Assembly (NCBI GenBank): GCA_027065245.1
Contig: JAMOOS010000305.1
Location: forward strand, 1 to 6,502
Direction: 5' to 3'
Source: Desulfuromonadaceae bacterium
Lineage (GTDB): Bacteria; Desulfobacterota; Desulfuromonadia; Desulfuromonadales; Desulfuromonadaceae
Length of the DNA stretch: 6,502 bases
The first letter of the stretch is position 1. The number at the start of each line of letters is the position of its first letter. Under the pieces are notes generated by a model. The model saw only the letters and a list, made by a program, of their open reading frames with translations, was not told the origin of the DNA and searched no databases. Positions 1 through 6,093 of this stretch are shown piece by piece. Position numbers and translations under genes: made by a program.

Positions 1-1
1 A

Positions 2-3000
2 GACTGCACCGTTGTGGTTACTACACCGTCTGCCCTGCAGCAGCGGATGATGCCACGCGCCACTCTTGACGCCCTGTCCACAGCGCTGATCTGCGAAGAT
101 GAGTATCCGCGTCCGCAGCTAGAACTGCGTCTGCATCAGCTTGGCTACCACAAAGTTACCCTGGTGGAAGATCGCGGTACTTATGCGCTGCGTGGCGATA
201 TTCTCGACATTTTTCCGCCGGGTAGCGACGAACCGGTACGCATCGATTTTTTCGGCGACTACATTGAGCGGATGCGTCACTTCGATCCCCTCAGTCAGCG
301 CAGTAGTGACGAGGAAATGGCGCAACTGGCGCTGATTCCGGCGCGCGAGATGGTGCTGGCCGGCGCGGCGCTGGAGCAGTTCTGCCACAACCTCAAACAG
401 CGCTGCGACGAGCTGGGTCTGCCGCGCAGCAAGCGCGAGGCCGTGCTGGAGGAGGTGAACGAAGGATTGCTGTCGCCGGGGCGCTCTTTTCTGCTGCCCC
501 TCAACTATTCCCGTCTTGACACCCTGTTCGACTATCTGGGTCAGCTCCGTCTGGTCATGCTCGATCCCGCCGCTATTGAACAACGTATGGACAGTTTTGC
601 CAACGAGATACAGCAGGGGGCGGAACGGATGGCCGCCAGTGGAGAAGTGTTTGCCGAACCCAACACCCTGTATCTGGCTACAGCAGAACTGGAGGCGCAG
701 CTGGCGCGGCCTGGGCGGGTGGAGTTTTCTTCCCTGCACGTGTACGAGATGGATGGCGACAAAACCGTGCTGCGGATAAATTGTCACGGTAATGCCACTT
801 TTTCCGCCGGTGGCGACGGCAACCACATCGCCCGGCTGGCACAGCAGCTGGAGCAGTGGCGCCAGGACCAGTGGCGGGTGGCGCTGGTATGCCGCCATCA
901 GGGGCGGGCGCGTCAACTGGCCGATCTGTTGGACAGACACAACTGTCAGTTGCCGCTGCCACCGCAACACTCCTGGTCAAACCGGCAGGGAATTGCCGTA
1001 TGTATCGGCGATATCGGCAGCGGTTTTCAACTGCCGGACGAAAAAACGGTAGTTATAAGCGCCGAGGAGGTTTTTGGCCGCCGCAGTCGCCGCAGCAGCA
1101 GTAAAACCGAGCTGCGCGCCAAGCTGTCCCTCTCTTCGCTGGCGCAACTGAAAGAAAATGACTACGTAGTTCACACCGAGCACGGCATTGGCCGTTACCT
1201 TGGCCTGCAACAACTGGATACTGCCGGGATTCGCGGCGATTTCATGCTTATAGAATACGCCGGCGGCGATCGCCTCTATCTGCCGGTGGAGCGGATTGAA
1301 AAGGTACAAAAGTATTCCGGTGGCGCGGCAACTTCCGTTCGTCTGGATAAAATGGGCGGCAGCGCCTGGCAGAAAACCTGCCAGAAGGCGCGGGCTGCGG
1401 TGGAGGAGATGGCGCGGGAGCTGCTCACCATCTATGCCCGCCGCCGCATGCAGAAGGCGCAGCCGTTCTCAGCGCCGGATGAGGTGTTCCGGCAATTTGA
1501 GGCGGAGTTCCCCTACGAAGAAACCCCCGACCAACTAGCCGCCATCAACGATGTGTTGACCGATATGCAGTCGGATCGCCCCATGGATCGTCTCATCTGC
1601 GGTGATGTCGGCTATGGCAAAACCGAGGTGGCAATCCGCGCCGCTTTCAAGGCGGCGCTGGACAGCCGTCAGGTGGCGGTCATTGTTCCCACCACCATCC
1701 TGGCGCGCCAGCACTTTGCCACCTTTGCCCAGCGCTTTGCCAACTATCCGGTAACAGTGGAGATGGTTTCCCGTTTTCGCACCGCCGCCGAACAAAAGCA
1801 GATACTGGCGCGGCTGGCCGCCGGAGAGGTGGATATCATTATCGGCACTCATCGCCTGCTGCAGCGCGACGTGCGTTTCAAAGATCTGGGGCTGGTGATT
1901 ATCGACGAGGAGCAGCGTTTCGGTGTTAGACACAAAGAGCGCCTCAAAAAGATGCGTGCCCAGGTGGCCATGCTTACCTTGAGCGCCACTCCCATACCGC
2001 GCACTCTCAACATGGGGATGATCGGCATGCGCGATCTTTCCATTATTGATACCGCGCCGGTAGACCGTCTCGCCATCCGCACCTATGTTACCCGTTTTGA
2101 TGACGAACTGATTCGTGCCGCCATTTTGCGCGAACTGCAGCGCGGCGGCCAGGTGTACTTCGTCCACAACCGGGTGCAGTCCATAAACGCCATGGCCGAG
2201 CAGTTGCGCACCCTGGTACCGGAGGCCAAAATTGCCGTCGGTCACGGCCAGATGGGAGAAAAAGAACTGGAAGAGGTGATGCTCTCCTTTATCGACGGCG
2301 AAACCAACCTGCTGGTAGCCAGCACCATCATCGAAAATGGTCTCGATATTCCGCGCGCCAACACCATCATCATCAATCGTGCCGACTGTTTCGGCCTGGC
2401 GCAGCTGTACCAGTTGCGTGGCCGGGTAGGTCGCAGTAGAGAACGCGGTTATGCCTATCTGCTTATCCCCGGAGAGAGCAGCCTGAGCAAGGACGCCCGC
2501 GCCCGCCTGAAAGTACTGCAGGAGCTTACCGAGCTTGGTTCCGGCTTCCGTATCGCCAGCTACGATCTGGAGTTGCGCGGCGCCGGTGACCTGCTGGGGA
2601 AAAAACAGGCCGGACAGATTGCCGCCATCGGTTTCGAGATGTATGCTGAACTGCTGGAAGAAACCATCCAGGAACTGAAAGGGCAGGATAAGCTTGGGCG
2701 CATAGATCCGGAGATTCGCCTCGGCCTGAGCGCCTATCTGCCGGAGCAGTATATGGCCGATCCCAATCAGCGCCTGATTTTCTACAAAAAACTGGCTGCC
2801 GCCGAAAGCGATAACCAGCTCTACGATGTGGTGGACGAATTACAGGATCGCTATGGCGCCCTGCCTGCCGCAGCCGAAGTGTTGCTGGAGATGATGAAAT
2901 TACGCGTGATGATGAAAAAACTGCGCATCCTCACTGCCGAATACAGCGGCGGCAAGCTCTATCTGGGTTTCGATGCCGCCACCACCGTTGCGCCGGAAAA

Positions 3001-3136
3001 ACTGCTGGCGCTGCTGCAACAGCAGCCGCAGGTGTATGCACTCTCGCCCGATTATATTTTGAGCGTCAAAATGAAACGGGACGAAGATATGCAGTTTGTC
3101 CAGCAGATAAAAAAGCAATTGCACCTCTTTTATTGA
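2..3136 (+). CDS. mfd: Transcription-repair coupling factor Mfd, 5' end outside the window
   Basis: Mfd is a cytoplasmic DNA translocase. It pushes stalled RNA polymerase off template lesions and recruits UvrA to start nucleotide excision repair. The frame is open to the left edge with no start codon needed, and alignment from memory with E. coli Mfd (1148 aa) suggests roughly 100-120 N-terminal residues are missing. Numbering residues from the GTG at 14, the order is: remainder of the UvrB-like UvrA-binding module (to about 330); RNA-polymerase-interacting domain with VVHTEHGIGRY (385-395); RecG-like helicase lobes with Walker A GDVGYGKTE (530-538, nt 1601-1627), DEEQ box (631-634, nt 1904-1915), SATPIPRT (from 657) and arginine-finger motif QLRGRVGRS (800-808); translocation motif around GFRIASYDLELRG (845-857); and the C-terminal autoinhibitory D7 domain (about 898-1040). 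All key motifs are intact. The DEEQ box differs from DEEH as I recall it for E. coli, a variation within the family. It is probably co-transcribed with the downstream SurA-like gene. Confidence 0.97.
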   Translation, partial: DCTVVVTTPSALQQRMMPRATLDALSTALICEDEYPRPQLELRLHQLGYHKVTLVEDRGTYALRGDILDIFPPGSDEPVRIDFFGDYIERMRHFDPLSQRSSDEEMAQLALIPAREMVLAGAALEQFCHNLKQRCDELGLPRSKREAVLEEVNEGLLSPGRSFLLPLNYSRLDTLFDYLGQLRLVMLDPAAIEQRMDSFANEIQQGAERMAASGEVFAEPNTLYLATAELEAQLARPGRVEFSSLHVYEMDGDKTVLRINCHGNATFSAGGDGNHIARLAQQLEQWRQDQWRVALVCRHQGRARQLADLLDRHNCQLPLPPQHSWSNRQGIAVCIGDIGSGFQLPDEKTVVISAEEVFGRRSRRSSSKTELRAKLSLSSLAQLKENDYVVHTEHGIGRYLGLQQLDTAGIRGDFMLIEYAGGDRLYLPVERIEKVQKYSGGAATSVRLDKMGGSAWQKTCQKARAAVEEMARELLTIYARRRMQKAQPFSAPDEVFRQFEAEFPYEETPDQLAAINDVLTDMQSDRPMDRLICGDVGYGKTEVAIRAAFKAALDSRQVAVIVPTTILARQHFATFAQRFANYPVTVEMVSRFRTAAEQKQILARLAAGEVDIIIGTHRLLQRDVRFKDLGLVIIDEEQRFGVRHKERLKKMRAQVAMLTLSATPIPRTLNMGMIGMRDLSIIDTAPVDRLAIRTYVTRFDDELIRAAILRELQRGGQVYFVHNRVQSINAMAEQLRTLVPEAKIAVGHGQMGEKELEEVMLSFIDGETNLLVASTIIENGLDIPRANTIIINRADCFGLAQLYQLRGRVGRSRERGYAYLLIPGESSLSKDARARLKVLQELTELGSGFRIASYDLELRGAGDLLGKKQAGQIAAIGFEMYAELLEETIQELKGQDKLGRIDPEIRLGLSAYLPEQYMADPNQRLIFYKKLAAAESDNQLYDVVDELQDRYGALPAAAEVLLEMMKLRVMMKKLRILTAEYSGGKLYLGFDAATTVAPEKLLALLQQQPQVYALSPDYILSVKMKRDEDMQFVQQIKKQLHLFY

Positions 3137-3176
3137 GCGTGCTACGGTACCCGCCAGCGTAATTAACACTCAACCA

Positions 3177-3191
3177 GGCGTTTGCAACGCC
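3177..3191 (+). other. Small hairpin in the mfd to SurA-like gene spacer
   Basis: GGCGTT, a three-base TGC loop, and AACGCC form a perfect 6-bp stem, followed only by CTTT. It begins 40 bases after the mfd stop and ends 6 bases before the Shine-Dalgarno-like AGGTGA of the next gene. The stem is short and the T run is weak, so an efficient terminator is unlikely. It may be a weak attenuator or an mRNA processing/stability element that adjusts expression of the second gene, or it may be chance. Confidence 0.25.
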
Positions 3192-3197
3192 CTTTAC

Positions 3198-3203
3198 AGG
3201 TGA
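3198..3203 (+). promoter_or_regulatory. Ribosome binding site deciding the start of the SurA-like gene
   Basis: AGGTGA lies one base before the ATG at 3205. It matches the downstream half of the extended anti-Shine-Dalgarno complement (AGGAGGTGA), so its AGG is effectively 4 bases from the start, which is short but workable. The alternative ATG at 3220 would be 16 bases from AGGTGA and has no other purine-rich site before it. This favours 3205, although the shorter form would also begin with a good signal peptide. Confidence 0.5.
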
Positions 3204-3204
3204 A

Positions 3205-4131
3205 ATGAATTTAACCGCTATGACCAAAAAAACCACCCTTTTGTGCCTGTTGCTGCTGCTTGCTGCCAGCGTTGCCAACGCTGCCGTTATCGACCGGGTT
3301 GTCGCCATTGTCAACGACGGCATCATCACCTCCTACCAGCTCGACCAGCGCCTGGCTACTACCAAAGGAGCCAAAGATAATCCGGCCAGTCGGCGCCAGA
3401 TGTTGGAGGTGATGATTGACGAGTTGCTGATGCGTCAGCGCGCCGAGGAGATCGGTATCCAGATCGGTGAGGCGGATGTGGACAAAGCGGTAGCCGATGT
3501 GGCGCGCAAGAACGGCATCAGCGTGGAGGACTTACAAAAAGCCCTCAAAGCGCAGGGACTTACCCTGGAGCAGTATCGCGAGCAGCTGCGCGGCCAGATT
3601 CTAAACTACAAACTGCTTGGCCACGAGGTGCAGAGCAAGGTGGATATAACTCGCAAGGAGATTCGCGATTATTACCAGCAGCATCTGGACGAGTATCGGC
3701 GCAGCGCCAGTGTTACCCTGGCCCGAATCTCCTGTCCGGTAAATGGCGATCGCGACGCTGCCATGAAAATTGCCAAGCAGGCGCGTCGCCGTCTACTGGC
3801 GGGAGAAAGTGTCGACGATGTGCTGCTGGCGCTGTCTACTTACGCCACTGTGGATGGTGGTGATATGGGCAATTTCGCCCCCGGTGAGCTGTCCGGCCCT
3901 TTTGCTGCCGCCATAGCCGATCTCGATAGCGGCGGTGTCAGCGCAGTGATTGACAGCGGCGATACCCTGCACGTGCTCAAGGTGGAACAGCGCACCAGTG
4001 CCGGAGTTGTCGACCTCAGCCAGGTAGAAGAGGAGATCCGCACCCTGCTGCGCAAGCAGAAACTGGAAAAGAGAATGAAAAAGTGGCGCAAAAAATTGCG
4101 CGATGGCGCCTACATAGATGTGCGCCTGTAG
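3205..4131 (+). CDS. Secreted SurA-like peptidyl-prolyl isomerase / periplasmic chaperone
   Basis: The protein has 308 residues and is predicted to be periplasmic, helping outer-membrane or secreted proteins fold. Residues 1-26 form a signal peptide: lysines at 8-9, a leucine-rich core at 12-19, and an ANA cleavage site before AVIDRVV. Residues 27 to about 160 match the SurA N-terminal chaperone domain, including the typical VVAIVNDGIIT opening, the ML-VMIDELLM-RQRAEE helix and the EADVDKAVADV segment. Residues about 168-262 are one parvulin (PPIC-type) domain, recognised by GGDMGNFAPGELSGPF (from 218) and the closing HVLKVEQ (His 256). The usual early histidine of the HI motif is replaced by Arg 174 (LARISCP), so isomerase activity is doubtful. 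A basic helix ends the protein. E. coli SurA is longer, with two parvulin domains, so this is a one-domain relative and I give no gene symbol. It follows mfd by 68 bases on the same strand, an arrangement I recall from Desulfuromonadales. Confidence 0.88.
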   Translation: MNLTAMTKKTTLLCLLLLLAASVANAAVIDRVVAIVNDGIITSYQLDQRLATTKGAKDNPASRRQMLEVMIDELLMRQRAEEIGIQIGEADVDKAVADVARKNGISVEDLQKALKAQGLTLEQYREQLRGQILNYKLLGHEVQSKVDITRKEIRDYYQQHLDEYRRSASVTLARISCPVNGDRDAAMKIAKQARRRLLAGESVDDVLLALSTYATVDGGDMGNFAPGELSGPFAAAIADLDSGGVSAVIDSGDTLHVLKVEQRTSAGVVDLSQVEEEIRTLLRKQKLEKRMKKWRKKLRDGAYIDVRL

Positions 4132-4139
4132 CCAGGCTC

Positions 4140-5174
4140 CTAGGTCAGCACGCCGCTCAGCAGTAGAGCGGCACTTACCAGCGCCAGAGCCACGCGGTAG
4201 TAACCGAACAACGCCAGCCCGCGCCGGTTGAGATAGGCAACCATCCATTTTACCGACACCAGCGCCGCGACAAAGGCGCATACCAGCCCGATCAGCAACG
4301 CGCTGATATCAAATGTATGCAGCATCAGCGCGCCGTGCTTGAGCATATCGTAGGCGGTGGCGGCGCTGAGGGTAACCAGACCGAGCAGAAAACTGAACTC
4401 CACTGCCGCCGCTAGTGTCAGGCCTCCGAGTACCCCGGCGACAATGGTTACCAGACTGCGGCTTACCCCCGGCCACATGGCGATACACTGAGCGCAGCCG
4501 ATAAGCAGCGCCGTGCGCCAGCCAAGTTGCAGCAGCGTAATGGTACCGGCGGCCCGTGGTCGTCGTTCCAGTGCCAGAATCACCAGCCCGCCGACAAACC
4601 AGGCCAACACCACCGGCCACGAACCGAACAGATAAGCCTTGATGGCCTTGTTGAACAACAGGCCGATAATCGCCGCCGGGATAAAACCGGCGCTGATATT
4701 TATCAGCAGTTGCCGCCCTTCAGCGTCGTGTCCCCGCAGGCCGCGCCACATCTGGCGCACACGGGCAAAATACAGCCCCAGCACCGCCACTATCGCCCCC
4801 AGTTGGATAACAATAGTATAGGCGTTTGCCGCTTCTTTTACCTGCCGACACTGCTCGACGCTGCCGCAGTTATGGCCGATACCCATAAGCTGTTCCGCCA
4901 GCAGCAGATGACCGGTGGAACTCACCGGCAGATATTCGGTAACTCCTTCCACCACGCCCAGCAACGCAGCTTCACTGATGCTGAGATAGCCATGAGCCGA
5001 TCGGACTTTCTGTGAATCGGCGGCAAAATCTTCTGGCCGATGCATATTTTCGCTTTGGTTCGTAACGCCCGACAGGCTTCCGGCGTCAGCACCGCTGTCG
5101 GCGGCGGCCAGCGGCGTAACCAGCACGATAATTGTCAGCACCGCCACACACATATAACCGAAAAACTTTATCAC
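4140..5174 (-). CDS. uppP: Undecaprenyl-diphosphatase UppP (BacA) with long N-terminal extension
   Basis: UppP is an integral inner-membrane phosphatase. It converts undecaprenyl pyrophosphate to undecaprenyl phosphate, the carrier for peptidoglycan and other surface polymers, and its overproduction gives bacitracin resistance. Catalytic motifs are complete: E76-GVT-E80 with PVSSTGH (Ser 85, Ser 86, His 89), matching E. coli E17/E21/S26/S27/H30, and PGVSRS (Arg 239), matching the E. coli Arg 174 motif. IQLGAIVAVL and many hydrophobic segments follow the family pattern. At 344 aa it is longer than the usual 265-280: about 59 residues precede the normal start, with a hydrophobic stretch and AAA-D signal-peptidase-like site near 25, then a polar linker. 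A loop at 100-115 holds Cys 103 and Cys 109. Start is GTG at 5174, overlapping the dedA stop, with AAGGAG 11 bases upstream. ATG codon 44 is an alternative that would remove most of the extension but has no comparable coupling. Confidence 0.95.
   Translation of the reverse strand: MIKFFGYMCVAVLTIIVLVTPLAAADSGADAGSLSGVTNQSENMHRPEDFAADSQKVRSAHGYLSISEAALLGVVEGVTEYLPVSSTGHLLLAEQLMGIGHNCGSVEQCRQVKEAANAYTIVIQLGAIVAVLGLYFARVRQMWRGLRGHDAEGRQLLINISAGFIPAAIIGLLFNKAIKAYLFGSWPVVLAWFVGGLVILALERRPRAAGTITLLQLGWRTALLIGCAQCIAMWPGVSRSLVTIVAGVLGGLTLAAAVEFSFLLGLVTLSAATAYDMLKHGALMLHTFDISALLIGLVCAFVAALVSVKWMVAYLNRRGLALFGYYRVALALVSAALLLSGVLT
4152..4172. other. Perfect 7-bp hairpin just past the convergent gene ends
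   Basis: GCCGCTC, a seven-base loop, and GAGCGGC form a perfect GC-rich stem. It begins 21 bases after the SurA-like stop codon, inside the last codons of uppP (encoding part of SAALLLSGVLT). Neither strand has a T run after it, so it is not a standard intrinsic terminator. Because the two genes converge with 8 bases between stops and no better structure is visible, this stem could still protect or define the 3' end of the plus-strand message. It may equally be a by-product of the Ala/Leu/Ser-Gly codons. Confidence 0.3.
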
Positions 5175-5191
5175 TTACCCGGTAACTCCTT
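5171..5191 (-). promoter_or_regulatory. dedA-uppP stop/start overlap and uppP ribosome binding site
   Basis: On the minus strand the sequence GTGA at 5174-5171 holds the uppP GTG start and the dedA TGA stop. AAGGAG (5191-5186) lies 11 bases before the GTG, inside the last dedA codons. This arrangement is typical of translational coupling, where ribosomes ending dedA reinitiate on uppP, and supports the long UppP start. Confidence 0.75.
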
Positions 5192-5788
5192 ATGCTGGTA
5201 TTTACGCCAGCGCCAGTACAGCAGCGCCAGCAGCAGACAGGCGGCGGCCAGCGCCAGCAGAATCTGGTGCAGGTAGTCAGCTATCAACTGTTGATTATTG
5301 CCAACGATATAACCGAGCAGCGCCAGAATCACCACCCATATTCCCGCCCCCAGCGCGGTAAACACGCAAAACAGAAGCAGATTCATCCGCGCCAGCCCCG
5401 CTGGCAGACTGATATATTGCCTGATACCCGGCAGCAGCCGACCAATGAACGTGGAAATATGCCCATGTCGGGCAAAGAACATCTCAGCCTTGGCGAGGGC
5501 AGCAGGGGTAAGCAGTACATAGCGGCCATAGCGTTCAAACAAGGGGCGGCCCCATTTTACCGCCAGCAGATAGTTGAATAACGCTCCCAGCACACTGCCA
5601 CCGATTCCCGCCAGAATAACCAGCGCCAACGACATCTCACCCTGCGCCGCCAGATAACCGGCCGGAGGGATAACCACCTCGCTGGGAAAAGGGAAAAACG
5701 ACGATTCGAGAAACATCAGCACCACAATGCCGGGATATCCCCACAAACTCACAGTATCGACAATCCAGCTGATAACCTGATGAAACAT
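5171..5788 (-). CDS. dedA: DedA-family membrane protein (VTT/SNARE-associated domain), likely lipid-carrier transporter
   Basis: The product has 205 residues and is polytopic in the inner membrane. It contains the DedA signature: FLESSFFPFPSEVVIPPAG (27 to 44; Glu 28 corresponds to the essential acidic residue of E. coli YqjA/YghB) and GRLLPGIRQYISLPAG (Arg 117 and Arg 123, six apart like the essential Arg130/Arg136 of YqjA). Two re-entrant/hydrophobic repeats and C-terminal hydrophobic helices (about 145-190) end in a basic tail. The PSEVV form resembles the Bacillus-type DedA group that includes UptA, shown to return undecaprenyl phosphate across the membrane. Adjacency to uppP supports such a role here, but substrate is inferred. 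The start is ATG 5788, chosen because GGGAG lies 8 bases upstream. Upstream in-frame candidates (ATG 5815, TTG 5845) lack a ribosome site and would add a charged leader not typical of the family. The gene symbol is the family name, not a tested orthologue. Confidence 0.93.
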   Translation of the reverse strand: MFHQVISWIVDTVSLWGYPGIVVLMFLESSFFPFPSEVVIPPAGYLAAQGEMSLALVILAGIGGSVLGALFNYLLAVKWGRPLFERYGRYVLLTPAALAKAEMFFARHGHISTFIGRLLPGIRQYISLPAGLARMNLLLFCVFTALGAGIWVVILALLGYIVGNNQQLIADYLHQILLALAAACLLLALLYWRWRKYQHKELPGK

Positions 5789-5796
5789 TGCTTGCA

Positions 5797-5801
5797 CTCC
5801 C
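5797..5801 (-). promoter_or_regulatory. dedA ribosome binding site
   Basis: GGGAG on the minus strand ends 8 bases before the ATG at 5788. This ideal spacing decides between three possible in-frame starts and supports a 205-residue DedA. Confidence 0.7.
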
Positions 5802-5842
5802 GGCAACAGCCGCATCCAGTCGCGGCGTGTGGCACGATAACA

Positions 5843-5885
5843 CAAGTAGTAACTTGATTAAAATGGTTTGTCGTTCTTTAACGAC
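5843..5885 (-). promoter_or_regulatory. AT-rich segment with two dyads upstream of dedA, possible promoter/operator
   Basis: This segment is clearly more AT-rich than its surroundings and ends 54 bases before the dedA ATG. It contains two perfect dyads: GTCGTT with a 4-base loop and AACGAC (5870-5885), and CAAGT with a 4-base loop and ACTTG (5843-5856). TGTTAT just downstream matches 4 of 6 bases of a sigma-70 -10 box, but no good -35 box is spaced correctly, so a specific promoter is not assigned. The dyads could be operator half-sites or small mRNA hairpins. Confidence 0.3.
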
Positions 5886-6072
5886 CTGACGCGGCGGACA
5901 CGATAAATTCCCGCACACCGGTCACATTCGTATCCCCTCTATGTCCATCTCGCCAGTTGGCCCGGTAAACACCATAAACACAGTTACTCCCTGTCCCACC
6001 AATTACTCCATTGCTTTTCTCTGCCATGTTGTAAACGAGATATCGCTGTATCGCAGAGTACCGTAGCATAAA

Positions 6073-6091
6073 TGCCAGCGCTGCTGTGGCA
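6073..6091 (-). terminator. Possible weak terminator after the LtaS-like gene
   Basis: On the minus strand TGCCA and TGGCA can pair across a 9-base loop, which may pair further with bulges. The stem starts 2 bases after the stop codon and is followed by TTTAT. Position is right for an intrinsic terminator, but the stem is short and the T run has only three bases, so termination would be partial at best. Confidence 0.3.
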
Positions 6092-6093
6092 GG

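Larger units (their letters stand above)
5789..6093. other. Gene-free gap between the LtaS-like gene and dedA, with short repeats
   Basis: I see no convincing gene in this 305-base gap. A 63-codon minus-strand frame (6069-5878) has no ribosome site and no recognisable domain. The stretch holds three short tandem direct repeats (plus-strand reading): TAAACAC at 5966-5972 and 5975-5981 (period 9), TTACTCC at 5984-5990 and 6003-6009 (period 19), and TATCGC at 6041-6046 and 6049-6054 (period 8). Two small dyads lie closer to dedA. The gap is the natural place for a dedA-uppP promoter and leader. No riboswitch family was recognised. A GEMM-type c-di-GMP riboswitch was considered and its conserved core was not found. 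Confidence 0.5.

Noticed and set aside
119..970. 283-codon minus-strand open frame opposite mfd
   Set aside because: It lies entirely antisense to the clearly coding mfd, with a His/Gln/Arg-rich, low-complexity translation typical of a shadow frame.
1535..2245. 236-codon minus-strand open frame opposite the Mfd helicase domain
   Set aside because: Antisense to highly conserved helicase motifs, with no family resemblance of its own; a consequence of GC-rich codon use.
5789..5845. 19-residue N-terminal extension of DedA from TTG 5845 or 9-residue extension from ATG 5815
   Set aside because: No Shine-Dalgarno before either codon, while GGGAG sits 8 bases before ATG 5788 and that start matches usual DedA length.
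3140..6068. 11-base inverted match TGCTACGGTAC at 3140-3150 and, on the minus strand, at 6068-6058
   Set aside because: Several 11-base matches are expected by chance in a window this size; flanks do not extend and there is no sign of an element bounded by them.
5878..6069. 63-codon minus-strand open frame in the gap between the LtaS-like gene and dedA
   Set aside because: No ribosome site before either ATG (6069 or 6027), no recognisable domain, and it overlaps the repeats and AT-rich leader; length is within chance for this base composition.
5789..6093. GEMM-type (c-di-GMP) riboswitch, considered because such elements are common in Geobacter relatives
   Set aside because: The conserved CACGCACAGGGCAAACC and GACGCAAAG core segments are not present on either strand of the gap.
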